A stretch of DNA of 41,422 nt from CAZJYT01 sp964550325 (GCA_964550325.1 CAZJYT010000003.1:1-41422), one strand, 5' to 3'; counted from the stretch's first letter, positions 6,694 through 15,308 are shown. Notes: generated by a model from the letters alone, not told the origin. Program-made: numbers and translations.

Positions 6694-7742
6694 GGAAAAG
6701 AATAATATTGATTTATTTTTTTTAAAATCTCTTTTGTTTTCTTTTTTGGATCTTTAGCTTTCATTATTGCCTTTGAGATGGCTATCCCCTTAACTCCACT
6801 TTCTAAGACCTCTTTTAGATTGTTCTCATTTATTCCTCCAATAGCAATTAAGGGTAAAGATACCTGCTTTTTAATTTTTTTAATTTCAGAAAGGTTTATC
6901 AAGACTACATCTTTCTTTGTAGAAGTAGGGAAGACAGCGCCAACTGAAATATAATCTACTCCTTCTTTTTCAGTCTTTTTAGCTTCTCTTAAATTGTGGG
7001 TAGAGATTCCAATAATTTTATCAAAGGGTAAAATCTTTTTAGCAGAGCCTAAGGGTAAATCCTCTTGTCCCAAATGAAGGCCATCTGCTTCTACAGAGAG
7101 GGTAATGTCTAAAAAATCATTTATCAAAAATAAGACCTCGTTTTGTTGGCAGATTTTTTTAAACCTGAGGGCAAATCTTAATACCTTGTTTTTTGGATTT
7201 ATCTTATCTCTATACTGGATAGCAGTTATTCCTCCTGAGATAACCTTTTTTAATGTTTCTAAAGGCTCTTTTCCAAAATACTGAGAATCAAAGATTAAAT
7301 AGAGGGGAAAAAGCTTTTTTAATTTCTCTTTTTTAGAAACCTTACCATAAATTTCTTTCTCAATTTCATATAAGAGAAAACGAGATGCTTGAAAGAAAAC
7401 CGAACTTTTTCTATCAAAAAGTTTGAAGTGTTCTTCTAAAACCCTTATTGCTTCCTGGCATCTCTTTGAATTTGCCAAAACCAAATCGCTAATATCTTTT
7501 CTTTCTTTTTCCTCTTTTAAAATCATTTTTGCCCCAATATCTTTTCCACGAGAGTTAAGAAACTGCAAATTGAAGAAAGAGGCTTTTTTTGAAAAAGAAT
7601 GCCTTAAGAGTTTTAATTTCTTGGTAATCTTCAAGTCTCTCAAGATAAATCTTGCAATATCTTCTAATACCCTTAGTCCTTCATTTAGTCTTCCAAAGTT
7701 GGCATCTAAAAGAGAATAAATTCTTTTATCCAATTTTTTCAT
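6690..7742 (-). CDS. thiE: ThiD2-ThiE fusion: thiamine-phosphate synthase with N-terminal ThiD2 domain
   Basis: ThiE joins HMP-pyrophosphate and thiazole phosphate into thiamine phosphate. The 350-residue protein has two parts. Residues 1-125 carry the ThiD2 signature LLDANFGRLNEGLRVLEDIA and the helical RHSFSKK region. Residues about 145-350 are a TIM-barrel ThiE with SGGITAIQYRDK, LINDFLDI, ADGLHLGQEDLP, ISVGAVFPT and LPLIAIGGI (phosphate binding). ThiD2 domains are found fused to ThiE in several bacteria and are thought to act in HMP-phosphate metabolism; which step applies here is not visible. No other thiamine gene is in the window. The start overlaps the end of the DUF763 gene by 17 bp, so translation is probably coupled, and no TPP riboswitch precedes it. 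Confidence 0.85.
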   Translation of the reverse strand: MKKLDKRIYSLLDANFGRLNEGLRVLEDIARFILRDLKITKKLKLLRHSFSKKASFFNLQFLNSRGKDIGAKMILKEEKERKDISDLVLANSKRCQEAIRVLEEHFKLFDRKSSVFFQASRFLLYEIEKEIYGKVSKKEKLKKLFPLYLIFDSQYFGKEPLETLKKVISGGITAIQYRDKINPKNKVLRFALRFKKICQQNEVLFLINDFLDITLSVEADGLHLGQEDLPLGSAKKILPFDKIIGISTHNLREAKKTEKEGVDYISVGAVFPTSTKKDVVLINLSEIKKIKKQVSLPLIAIGGINENNLKEVLESGVKGIAISKAIMKAKDPKKKTKEILKKINQYYSFP

Positions 7743-8871
7743 ATAATCTTTTTTTCCTCTTTTCTTTTTCTGAGAGAGAAATATTTGTCTTTTTGAGACC
7801 CCTCTCTAATATTTTCAACATTTCGGAATAGGTCTCTCTTTCTATAGGATAAGGAGTTCCATCTTTTCCTCCCACACAAAAGGAATATCTGGCTGGATCT
7901 TCGTAGCTTGGCTTTGCTCCATAAATCACTTCACTTACCAGCGACAAAGCCCTGATTGTCTTTTGGCCCACACCTTCTATAGCTAACAATTCTTCAAAAT
8001 TACTTGGTTTCAAAAAGTGGATCTTCTCAATAATTTTCTTTAGCCTTTTTAGGTCAAATTTTTCTTTTTCTACCGGATGGTGATGAAATTCTATATTTTT
8101 TAATTTCATTTCTACAAAAAAGGGAAGACTTTTTTGTTTGGTCTTAATTAAAGAATTTTGTTTTTCAGAAATTAATTTTATGTCTCTAAAAAATGTCTTT
8201 GGTTCCTCTCTTACTAACCCTAAAGATATTTCTTTATTTTTCTTACTCTCTTTTGCTACTAAATTAAGTGTTGGTGATCTTTTCCCTGAGATGATTCCCG
8301 AGTGGGGTTCTTCAGTGAAATTTTTAGTTTTGGAAGAAAGCCAGTGGTATCTACGGGCAGTAGAATTTTTTTCTTGCATTCCTTGTTGAATAACTGCCCA
8401 ATCACCTTCTGAAGTAAAAATGAGATTGTGATGATAAAGTTGATAGCCATCTTGTAAAAGAGTAGAGTCTATTTTGGCAGTTATCCTACTGATATAGGTT
8501 AGTTTTTTAACTTCTTCTTTTGAGAAGAAAGTTTCTTCCCATTTTTGAACTTCTTGTGGGGTTTTTCTGGCAGTTTTTCCCTTACCCCCACAAATAAATA
8601 TCCCTGTTTCTTTTTCTAAACCTCTCAACCCCTCTTTTAAGGCTCCTAAGGTAACAGTAGTTAAACCAGAAGAGTTATAATCAAAGCCAATTACGCATCC
8701 TAAGCTTTGGAACCAAACAGGATTAGCTAATCTCTTGATGAACTCTTCCCTTCCAAACTCTTCTAAAATAGATAAGACAATAACCCTTGAAAGCCGTCTC
8801 ATTTTTTCAAAGAGCCATTTTGGGCAATAACCGCGGTCTAAAGGAAGAGTAGCTATTCCTACTTTTGGCAT
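7726..8871 (-). CDS. DUF763 family protein with helix-hairpin-helix motif
   Basis: The 381-residue protein matches DUF763: N-terminal VGIATLPLDRGYCPKWLF, then LGCVIGFDYNSSGLTT and ICGGKGKTARKTP. Family function is not established to my knowledge. Near residue 300 the sequence LAIEGVGQKTIRALSLV fits a helix-hairpin-helix element of the kind that contacts the DNA backbone, so a nucleic-acid role is a reasonable inference. It follows the nucleotidyltransferase-like gene by 11 bp and overlaps thiE by 17 bp, so it sits in the middle of a compact transcript. The biological link to ThiE is unclear and may simply reflect tight packing. Confidence 0.8.
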   Translation of the reverse strand: MPKVGIATLPLDRGYCPKWLFEKMRRLSRVIVLSILEEFGREEFIKRLANPVWFQSLGCVIGFDYNSSGLTTVTLGALKEGLRGLEKETGIFICGGKGKTARKTPQEVQKWEETFFSKEEVKKLTYISRITAKIDSTLLQDGYQLYHHNLIFTSEGDWAVIQQGMQEKNSTARRYHWLSSKTKNFTEEPHSGIISGKRSPTLNLVAKESKKNKEISLGLVREEPKTFFRDIKLISEKQNSLIKTKQKSLPFFVEMKLKNIEFHHHPVEKEKFDLKRLKKIIEKIHFLKPSNFEELLAIEGVGQKTIRALSLVSEVIYGAKPSYEDPARYSFCVGGKDGTPYPIERETYSEMLKILERGLKKTNISLSEKEKRKKRLYEKIG

Positions 8872-8882
8872 TATTTTAAGAT

Positions 8883-10409
8883 TTAGATTTTAAATTTTAA
8901 AACATTATTAGCAACCCTGGCTAAGAAGCTTTCCATCTCAGAAAAAGAGAAAATATTTTTAGGTAGTCTTATTTTCCAATATTTTTTTCCATCCCTTGAG
9001 AAATTAGTTCTCATTCTAATTTTGGTTCCATCAAAAGGAGCAATATCTGTTACTACCTCTGTAGGCTGGAGAATCATATTTTTTTCTTCTTTGACATTAT
9101 ACAAAAGAATATCTTTAACAGTTTTCCTGTTTTTTTCAAACACTCCTTTTGCCTGAGTAGAAAAAATTATCCCATTTCTGATTTTTGCCCAGGTGATGTT
9201 ACTTTTAACTAAAACCGCATTTTCAATTTTCCCTCCTTTTATTTCAGAATCAATTAAGATACAATTTTCGATTTTTAATCCCTTTTCAATTTTCTTTTTT
9301 ATCCAATACTTTTCTGCATTAAAAAATACCCTTGCCACTTTTCCCTCCTCTCCTCTTTCGGTGAGTTTTAATAGATTTTTAAAATAAAGTCTTAGGTTCC
9401 CATAATCCCACCAGATAGTTTTTTCTCCCAGATCCTTTTCTCCAATGATTCTTTTTTGAGCTTTTTTTTGGATAAATCTCTTTTTAATTTTTTTTAGTCT
9501 CTCCCAATAAACAGGATTCCCCCCCTGTCTTTGATATTCCATTCTCCGAGAGGTTAAAGGTACCCAGAGGTCAAAATCTGTATTTAAACATCTTCTTTTT
9601 GCCCTAAGCTCTCTTGAAAACTCAGAGAGTAAGATTTCAAAAAGGGAAAAATCTAATGAAAAGCATCCTAAACTTTTCATAATCCTAATCTCTCTTTTGA
9701 AATTGGTCTTTAGTTCCCCCTTAGATAAAAGCTCTTCAAATTCTTGAAATGACATTTTTTCTCTAAGTAGTAATCCTCTTTTTTTAGAAAACAATAAAAT
9801 CCCATAATCTTTGTAATTTCTCCTCCAGGAGTTTTTATTGAGAAGAGAAAGGTGAATCCTCTCCTTTATCCCAAATAGTTCTACGGGCAGGGTAGTGGTT
9901 CTTTTTGGGGATTGAGAAGGGATGAAAATTTGATCTCCCCAAAAAACACAGACCCTTTTTTCTCTACTCTGGGCAAAGATCTGAGTGGAGAAAATAATTT
10001 TTTCTAAGATGGTAATAGGGACCCTCCTCTTTTCTATTTGGATTAACTCTGGAAGCTTGATAGCAGGTTTATTATTAACCTCGGTTCCACACAGGGGAGC
10101 CATCCTTTTTCCCTGGCCGGCTGTATGATAAATAGCAATAGTACCCCCTTTTTTTAAGAGAGTTTTTAAATTAATAATTTCATTAGCTTTTTTAAAAGCA
10201 TAAAGGGTTCCTAAGAGGTGTCCTGCTCTTTTGGGCCAATCCTCTTTCGTGACAATAATCTTAGTTTTAGGAGATAAAATTTTATTTTTGCTAAACCTTA
10301 GTCTTTTTTCCCAGTAGAGTTTATTTTCTTCAGAGGCAACAATAATTATCACATCAAAGCCCTTATTTTCTTTTATTGTTGTTTTCATTTTTTTAATAGT
10401 TTCAATCAT
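8883..10409 (-). CDS. Nucleotidyltransferase-like protein (sugar-1-phosphate nucleotidyltransferase fold)
   Basis: In this 508-residue protein, IAIYHTAGQGKRMAPL (residues about 110-125) resembles the nucleotide-binding signature AxGxGTRMxPL of sugar-1-phosphate nucleotidyltransferases. The later VCVFWGDQIF fits the metal- and sugar-binding GD motif of that fold. Residues about 370-440 (LKIENCILIDSEIKGGKIENAVLVKSNI) have the hexad-like rhythm of a left-handed beta-helix tail, which is common in such enzymes. The first 85 residues are unassigned. I cannot name the sugar or nucleotide, and the family is not one I recognise precisely. It is the first gene before DUF763 and thiE. Its start lies 26 bp from the flank of repeat remnant 10435-10512. 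Confidence 0.55.
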   Translation of the reverse strand: MIETIKKMKTTIKENKGFDVIIIVASEENKLYWEKRLRFSKNKILSPKTKIIVTKEDWPKRAGHLLGTLYAFKKANEIINLKTLLKKGGTIAIYHTAGQGKRMAPLCGTEVNNKPAIKLPELIQIEKRRVPITILEKIIFSTQIFAQSREKRVCVFWGDQIFIPSQSPKRTTTLPVELFGIKERIHLSLLNKNSWRRNYKDYGILLFSKKRGLLLREKMSFQEFEELLSKGELKTNFKREIRIMKSLGCFSLDFSLFEILLSEFSRELRAKRRCLNTDFDLWVPLTSRRMEYQRQGGNPVYWERLKKIKKRFIQKKAQKRIIGEKDLGEKTIWWDYGNLRLYFKNLLKLTERGEEGKVARVFFNAEKYWIKKKIEKGLKIENCILIDSEIKGGKIENAVLVKSNITWAKIRNGIIFSTQAKGVFEKNRKTVKDILLYNVKEEKNMILQPTEVVTDIAPFDGTKIRMRTNFSRDGKKYWKIRLPKNIFSFSEMESFLARVANNVLKFKI

Positions 10410-10434
10410 TATAATCTACCAATAGTAAAAAATC

Positions 10435-10512
10435 TTAAGTTTATTCGCTAACCAATTTAGTAACGATTAGTTGAGGCATCTTGCCTCGGGGAGCATACCG
10501 AGAGCTGAGCCC
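10435..10512 (+). repeat. Structured inverted-repeat element, truncated copy 3
   Basis: Bases 10472-10512 are identical over 41 bp to the left end of copy 1 (3671-3711), including one complete terminal inverted repeat. To the left, 10435-10471 is related to the conserved flank of copies 1 and 2 (for example CGCTAACCAATTTAGTAA). The rest of the core is missing or too diverged to recognise. ACTCTCTAA at 10549-10557 recalls an internal core segment of copy 1, which would run the remnant into the end of the NIF3-family gene, but that match is short. Orientation relative to the flank agrees with copy 2 and is opposite to copy 1. Confidence 0.75.
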
Positions 10513-10553
10513 GAGAAAAAATAGTACATCTTAATTCTTTGATAAAGAACTCT

Positions 10554-11498
10554 CTAAACTCTTGAAACCCTAATTAATCCAGAGCAGGGAATAATTTCAA
10601 TTCCTCTTTTCTCTAACTCATCCAAAAATAAGTTCATCCCCAAAGAGTCAGAACTCATATGTCCTGCGATGACAACATTTAGATAAGCCACCTGGGCTTC
10701 TTTTACATTTTCCTCTCTCATATGCATTCCTACAATTGTTCCAATTCCTGCCTGGGCTATCTTCTCATAAATTTTGGGCCCGGGCTCAGTGCCACCTGTA
10801 ATTTCAGAGAGACAGATTTTTCCACATCTTCTTTCTGGATCTCCAACGAAGATCTTAGGACCTGCCCCAATTTTAATTGCTTCTCTATACTCAGGAACTT
10901 CAGAGAGTAAATCGATTAAGTCCCCTAATCTTTCTGGACTTTCTTTCTCAATGAGTTTTTTTAGAAATTGAGCAGCCAAATTGTCAGCTGGGGTGTGGAG
11001 ATTAATTAAATTGATTTTTAAAAGCTTAGCGGTATCTACTGTTCTTTGATGATTGCGGGCGTTTACTCCTCTTGCTACTTGTTCAATTCTTTCTTTCATT
11101 AAGGCTTCTGCAATATTTATTGGGACACCATAAAAATTTAAGACATCACATTGCAACTCCATTACCTCTGCTAAATGAGCCAGCCCCTTTCCTACTGGAT
11201 GATGGGCAATTACTAAGTCAATCCCTCCTAATTGCTTTGCCAGAAGAAGTTCTGCTGGTTCAATGTCAATACCAACCAAGACTCTTTTTATTTCTTTATC
11301 TTTCGCAATATGATAAATTCTTGAGTCCAAAAATGGATTTTCTAAAGCCTCTAAATCAAATCTTTTCTTTTCTTTTGGAGGAAGACTTTCGTATTTTTCT
11401 CTTTTCCTTTTTAAAAGCTTTTCAATTTTATCAGGACCCCTGAAGTCAGCCCTAATTCCCATTTTAATGGCTAAATTGAAAATATTTTTAATTCTCAT
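10554..11498 (-). CDS. NIF3-family (NGG1p-interacting factor 3-like) metal-binding protein
   Basis: The 314-residue protein carries NIF3 motifs: VLVGIDIEP, LVIAHHPVGKGLAHL (a two-His metal-ligand region), INLHTPADNLAA and, near the C-terminus, VVIAGHMSSDSLGMNLF. NIF3/DUF34 proteins form toroidal assemblies with a dinuclear metal site; some bacterial members were annotated as GTP cyclohydrolase type 2, but the general function remains uncertain. An N-terminal extension of about 70 residues (KKRFDLEALENPF) precedes the core and is seen in a subset of annotated relatives. A promoter ends eight bases before the ATG, so the message may be leaderless. The stop at 10554 lies beside repeat remnant 3. 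Confidence 0.8.
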   Translation of the reverse strand: MRIKNIFNLAIKMGIRADFRGPDKIEKLLKRKREKYESLPPKEKKRFDLEALENPFLDSRIYHIAKDKEIKRVLVGIDIEPAELLLAKQLGGIDLVIAHHPVGKGLAHLAEVMELQCDVLNFYGVPINIAEALMKERIEQVARGVNARNHQRTVDTAKLLKINLINLHTPADNLAAQFLKKLIEKESPERLGDLIDLLSEVPEYREAIKIGAGPKIFVGDPERRCGKICLSEITGGTEPGPKIYEKIAQAGIGTIVGMHMREENVKEAQVAYLNVVIAGHMSSDSLGMNLFLDELEKRGIEIIPCSGLIRVSRV

Positions 11499-11506
11499 AT
11501 TAATCT

Positions 11507-11535
11507 ATTTTAACTTTTTGCTCTTTAATTTTCAA
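11507..11535 (-). promoter_or_regulatory. Sigma-70-type promoter for the NIF3-family gene
   Basis: On the minus strand, TTGAAA (11530-11535), a 17-bp spacer and TAAAAT (11507-11512) match 5/6 positions in each box. Only eight bases separate the -10 box from the ATG at 11498, so transcription would start at or next to the start codon. The remaining gap to 11631 shows nothing else I can name. Confidence 0.55.
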
Positions 11536-11631
11536 GATTTTGTATTAAACCACCTAAATTTTTTCATTTCTGAGAATGCCAACCCCTTCTTTAATAAAGC
11601 TCTTTACACACTGCTCAGACTGAGGTAAAAT

Positions 11632-13101
11632 TTATGGCTTTATTAAATATGGATATCGTCTTCTAGAACTTATAAAGAGGATACACCCTGCCAAAACGAG
11701 ATAATAAAAAAGGAGCCAGAAAATTGAGGCTTCAAATTTTAAACAGTTAAAAGGGAGTTTTGAAAAATAGTTAATTAAAAAGAGAATGTAGGTTAATAAA
11801 AAATAAAGAGGTAAACCAAAAAAGAAAGCAAAAAGAGAGAAGACTGAACCAAAGACCAAAAAGAGAATTCCAAAGAATAAGATCCAATACAATAGAGGAA
11901 CTACCAGGATATTAGTTAGAGGGGCTAACAAGGGAATGTATCCAAAATGATAGAGTAAAAGAGGAAAGGTAAAAATTTGGGCCGAAAGACTGATAGTTAA
12001 AACCTCTCTTAATTGAAAAATATTAGGGATTTTCTCTAACCAATGACGAAGGAGAGGAGTTAAATGGATAATTCCAATTACTGCTAAGAAAGATAGCTGA
12101 AATCCCAAATCAGACTTTAATAAAAATGGATTCTGGAGGAGCATTATAGTGCCGGCAAAAAAGAGAGCCCTTAAAGAATGGGAGGCCCTTCCCAAATATT
12201 GACCCGAAAGAAAAGCTCCGCCCATAATGGCTGCTCTAATGGCTGATGGCTGAAGACCTGTTATGAGAATGAAAAGAATAATTAGAATTATTGCTCCCAA
12301 AAAAGCTTGCTGACGCCAAAGCCCAATTCCAATTAAGATAGTCATTAAAATTGAGGTTAGAATAGTAATATGAAGCCCAGAGATAGCGGTAATATGTCTT
12401 AAGCCCGTAACATTCAGTTTTTCTTTTAATTCTTTTGGTAAAAGATTTTTCTCTCCCAAGATCATTGCTGATAAAAGCAAAGATTGAGAAGGAGGAAAAC
12501 TTTTAAAAATTGTTTTTTTAAATTTCTCTTTTAAAGAAAATAACATCTTCATAATTAAATTTCCCTGATCTTTTTCTATTACTCTAATCTTTGGCCAATA
12601 CATCAAAGAATAAATTCCCTCCTTTTTTAAATAGTCCCTGTAATTAAAATTTTTAAAAATAGGTGGCGCCTTCAGCCTTCCAGTAATCCTTAGTTTATCT
12701 CCGTAATGGTATTTACAGAATGATGAGGTGTAAATTAAGATTTTTCCCCATTTTGACTGAACAACCAATTTTTGAATTTTCTCATCTATTTCTGGTTCTT
12801 TCACTATTATCCCTTCAAAGGTAACTCCTTTTTTAGAATTGTTTACTTCCAAAAGAGGACTATTCAGAAATTTAGCTTCGGAAAGAAAATACCTAAAAAT
12901 ACCAGAGATAAGAAAGAAGACACAAAGTCCAATGATGAGGTATTCTTTTCTGTATCTAAAGATAAGGAAGAAGAAAATAAGAAGAATAGAGAGAAAGAGG
13001 GAAATCAAGATTAAAGAAAGAGGGATTTCAAAGAAGGAAGCTAAAAAAATTCCAATAATGAAACAAACCAAGAAATTAAAGAAGGCTTTAGAATTACTCA
13101 T
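11632..13101 (-). CDS. comEC: ComEC/Rec2-family DNA-uptake channel protein without metallo-beta-lactamase domain
   Basis: ComEC is the membrane channel that passes single-stranded DNA into the cytoplasm in natural transformation. The 489 residues contain an N-terminal DUF4131-type region with three hydrophobic helices (to about 70) and a soluble OB-like part with FNYRDYLKKEGIYSLMY. The Competence domain (about 205-470) follows, with ITAISGLHITIL, ITGLQPSAIRAAIMGGA and many membrane segments. Longer homologues such as Bacillus ComEC end in a metallo-beta-lactamase-like domain, which is absent here and not encoded next door. It follows ftsZ by 24 bp and probably shares its transcript. Pilin-like genes at 0.7-2.8 kb could belong to the same uptake process, but that link is inference. 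Confidence 0.85.
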   Translation of the reverse strand: MSNSKAFFNFLVCFIIGIFLASFFEIPLSLILISLFLSILLIFFFLIFRYRKEYLIIGLCVFFLISGIFRYFLSEAKFLNSPLLEVNNSKKGVTFEGIIVKEPEIDEKIQKLVVQSKWGKILIYTSSFCKYHYGDKLRITGRLKAPPIFKNFNYRDYLKKEGIYSLMYWPKIRVIEKDQGNLIMKMLFSLKEKFKKTIFKSFPPSQSLLLSAMILGEKNLLPKELKEKLNVTGLRHITAISGLHITILTSILMTILIGIGLWRQQAFLGAIILIILFILITGLQPSAIRAAIMGGAFLSGQYLGRASHSLRALFFAGTIMLLQNPFLLKSDLGFQLSFLAVIGIIHLTPLLRHWLEKIPNIFQLREVLTISLSAQIFTFPLLLYHFGYIPLLAPLTNILVVPLLYWILFFGILFLVFGSVFSLFAFFFGLPLYFLLTYILFLINYFSKLPFNCLKFEASIFWLLFYYLVLAGCILFISSRRRYPYLIKP

Positions 13102-13125
13102 TCCTTGAGTTTTTTAGACAAATTT

Positions 13126-14058
13126 TTAATCACTAAAATTACTTAAGATGAGAATTACCTTTATTTCTCCCTTTTTTAGCTTTGGATCTTCTCTGGCACC
13201 AAAGACTATTTTTGCCTCAGGGTGTATCTCTTTGGTGATTAATTTAGTGATTTCTTCAACTTCACCCAAAGATATCTCTTTTCCCGATATCCCAAACAAT
13301 ACTCCCTTAGCTTTTTTTGCTGGAATTTCAATTAAGGGGAACGAAAGTGCAGAGGAAAGAGCCTTTTGAGCCCTTTTCTCTCCACTGGCTTTGCCGATGC
13401 CAAAAAAAGCCCTTTTTGAATTTTTTAAAATTGATTTTACATTGGCGAAATCTACATTAATTAAATTTGAAGAGGTGATTAATTCACTAATTCCCAAAAG
13501 TGCTTCTTTTAGTATTTCATCGGTTTTTGAGAAGGCTTTAGAGAGAGTAGTTTTAGGACCAAGGCTTTCTAATAGTTTGTCATTTGAAACTGAAATTAAG
13601 CCATCTACTCTCTCTTTTAAGAGCCGAATAGTATTTTCTGCAATTTTCTTCCTTAGTTCACCCTCAAAAGAAAAAGGAGTAGTGAAGATAGTAATTGTTA
13701 AAATCCCTAATTCTTTAGTTATTTCAGCAACTACGGGAGCAGCTCCCGAACCCGTTCCTCCTCCTGCTCCAAAGGTAATAAAGACCAACTCTGCATCTTT
13801 AAGAACAGATTTTATTTCTTCTTTTTGTTCTTGGGCTGCTTTCTTTCCCATTTCTACATTCATTCCGGTTCCTAAACCCTGGGTGAGTTTTTTCCCTATC
13901 CTGATTTTCAAATGGGCTCTGCTTTTTCTTAGATCTTGAATGTCAGTATTTAAGGCAATTAATTCTACTCCTTCTATTTTTAGTTTCATTAATCTAGTGA
14001 CAGTATTTCCTCCAGCACCTCCGATTCCTATTATTTTAATTTTTGGAATTAATTTCAT
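13126..14058 (-). CDS. ftsZ: Cell division protein FtsZ, tail-less, with T7-loop Asp-to-Asn change
   Basis: FtsZ is the tubulin-like GTPase that forms the division ring. With ATG at 14058 the protein is 310 residues. This start is preferred because it lies 7 bp after the ftsA stop and leaves the usual short lead before IKIIGIGGAGGN; a TTG start at 14109 would add 17 residues overlapping ftsA. The tubulin signature FGAGGGTGSGAAP is at 97-108. The T7 loop reads NVDFANV (201-207): the first catalytic Asp (E. coli D209) is kept, but the second (D212) is Asn206. The protein ends right after the globular core (IKVILILSNFSD), without the linker and conserved C-terminal peptide that normally bind FtsA and ZipA. 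Confidence 0.9.
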   Translation of the reverse strand: MKLIPKIKIIGIGGAGGNTVTRLMKLKIEGVELIALNTDIQDLRKSRAHLKIRIGKKLTQGLGTGMNVEMGKKAAQEQKEEIKSVLKDAELVFITFGAGGGTGSGAAPVVAEITKELGILTITIFTTPFSFEGELRKKIAENTIRLLKERVDGLISVSNDKLLESLGPKTTLSKAFSKTDEILKEALLGISELITSSNLINVDFANVKSILKNSKRAFFGIGKASGEKRAQKALSSALSFPLIEIPAKKAKGVLFGISGKEISLGEVEEITKLITKEIHPEAKIVFGAREDPKLKKGEIKVILILSNFSD

Positions 14059-14065
14059 TGAATTT

Positions 14066-15301
14066 TTAAGGAATAAAAAACCTAAAAATTTTTTTAATAC
14101 CCTTAACAAATTTTTTATGAAAGGTCAAAAGATCTCTTCTTTCTTCTTTTGTTTTTGTAAGGGCATTTATAGTTAAGCCTACCAAGGTAGCAAAGGAAGG
14201 ATCTTCTAACTCAGAAGAAAAACCCTTAGGAATTCCTATTCTGCTTGGTAATTTTAAGTGTTTCTTTGAGAGCTCTATTAAATGGGGGAGTTTAGCGCCC
14301 CCTCCGGTTAAAACCACTCCTGCTGGTAAATGATGAGCCTTGCCAATTTTTTTTAATTCTTTTTGGACCTCTTTTAAAATTTCTACTACCCTTGCTTCTA
14401 TAATCTGGACTAAGGCTTTCTTATTAAAGGAGATAATCTCTTTTGAGTCTTTTTTTTCAATCATTATTTTCTCTTTTTTTTGTGATTTTCTTTCGCTCTT
14501 CTGGGCTAAATAATGGCCAAATTTAAGCTTTATTTGTTCTGCTAAGTCAATATCAATTTTTAGACAGATAGCAATATCGTTGGTGATATTGGCAGATCCC
14601 ATAGGGAAAACTGATAGATGAATTAAATTTCCCTCCTCAAAAACAGATAGATTGGTGGTTCCAGCTCCAATATCTAAGACTGCTACTCCTAATTCCTTTT
14701 CTCTTTCTTCTAAGACCCCGTAAGCACTAGCTAAAGGGGTAGGTATTAACTCACTGAAAGATAAATTGGCATCCGAGATTGCTTCTTCTAAATTTTTAAT
14801 ATAAGGATCAAATCCCCCTACTACTACTGTTTCTACCTCCAATCTTGTCCCCTTTAATCCTAAGGGCTCTTTTATTCCCTGTTGTCCGTCTACAATGAAT
14901 TCTTTTGGAGAGACTAAGATAATCTCTTGGTTTGAGCCTAAAGCAATTGCCTGGCTTTGCTGGATTACTCTTTGAATATCTTCTTCAGAGATCTTTTGGT
15001 CTGCCCGCGAGACAGAAACCAAACCCCGGGAAATTTTAGAGAAGAGATGGCTCCCTCCCACATTAACTATTACCTCATTAATTACTTCTCCACAATTTTC
15101 TTCTGCTTTACTTATGAGGAGGGTAATAATCTCTGAGACCTTATTCGCATCAATTACTATCCCTCGTCTCACCCCCATAGAACTTATCTGTGTTTTAAAG
15201 AGAATGTCAATCTCTTTTTCTTTCTCTTTTTTAATGGCAGTTAAAAGTTTGATATTTGCAGAACCAATATCTATCGCGGTTACAATATTAGGTTTTCCCA
15301 T
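14066..15301 (-). CDS. ftsA: Cell division protein FtsA (actin-like membrane anchor)
   Basis: FtsA is an actin-fold ATPase that tethers FtsZ to the membrane. The 411-residue protein has the phosphate-1 motif AIDIGSANIKLL (10-21), the characteristic 1C subdomain after GVRRGIVIDANKV, phosphate-2 VLDIGAGTTNLSVF (near 210) and the adenosine motif VVLTGGGAKLPHL (near 335). The C-terminal segment FHKKFVKGIKKIFRFFIP is a basic, amphipathic helix of the kind that inserts into the membrane. It follows ybeY by 7 bp and precedes ftsZ by 7 bp, giving a ybeY-ftsA-ftsZ-comEC block. Because FtsZ here lacks its C-terminal peptide, the FtsA-FtsZ contact must differ from the textbook one or use another FtsZ. 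Confidence 0.93.
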   Translation of the reverse strand: MGKPNIVTAIDIGSANIKLLTAIKKEKEKEIDILFKTQISSMGVRRGIVIDANKVSEIITLLISKAEENCGEVINEVIVNVGGSHLFSKISRGLVSVSRADQKISEEDIQRVIQQSQAIALGSNQEIILVSPKEFIVDGQQGIKEPLGLKGTRLEVETVVVGGFDPYIKNLEEAISDANLSFSELIPTPLASAYGVLEEREKELGVAVLDIGAGTTNLSVFEEGNLIHLSVFPMGSANITNDIAICLKIDIDLAEQIKLKFGHYLAQKSERKSQKKEKIMIEKKDSKEIISFNKKALVQIIEARVVEILKEVQKELKKIGKAHHLPAGVVLTGGGAKLPHLIELSKKHLKLPSRIGIPKGFSSELEDPSFATLVGLTINALTKTKEERRDLLTFHKKFVKGIKKIFRFFIP

Positions 15302-15308
15302 ATTTTTG

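Noticed and set aside
13391..13939. 182-residue ORF antisense to ftsZ
   Set aside because: Mirror frame of a conserved gene, low-complexity composition, no start context.
14059..14109. 17-residue N-terminal extension of FtsZ from TTG 14109
   Set aside because: It overlaps ftsA by 44 bp, uses TTG, and FtsZ normally starts a few residues before the GxGGAGGN motif, which ATG 14058 provides.
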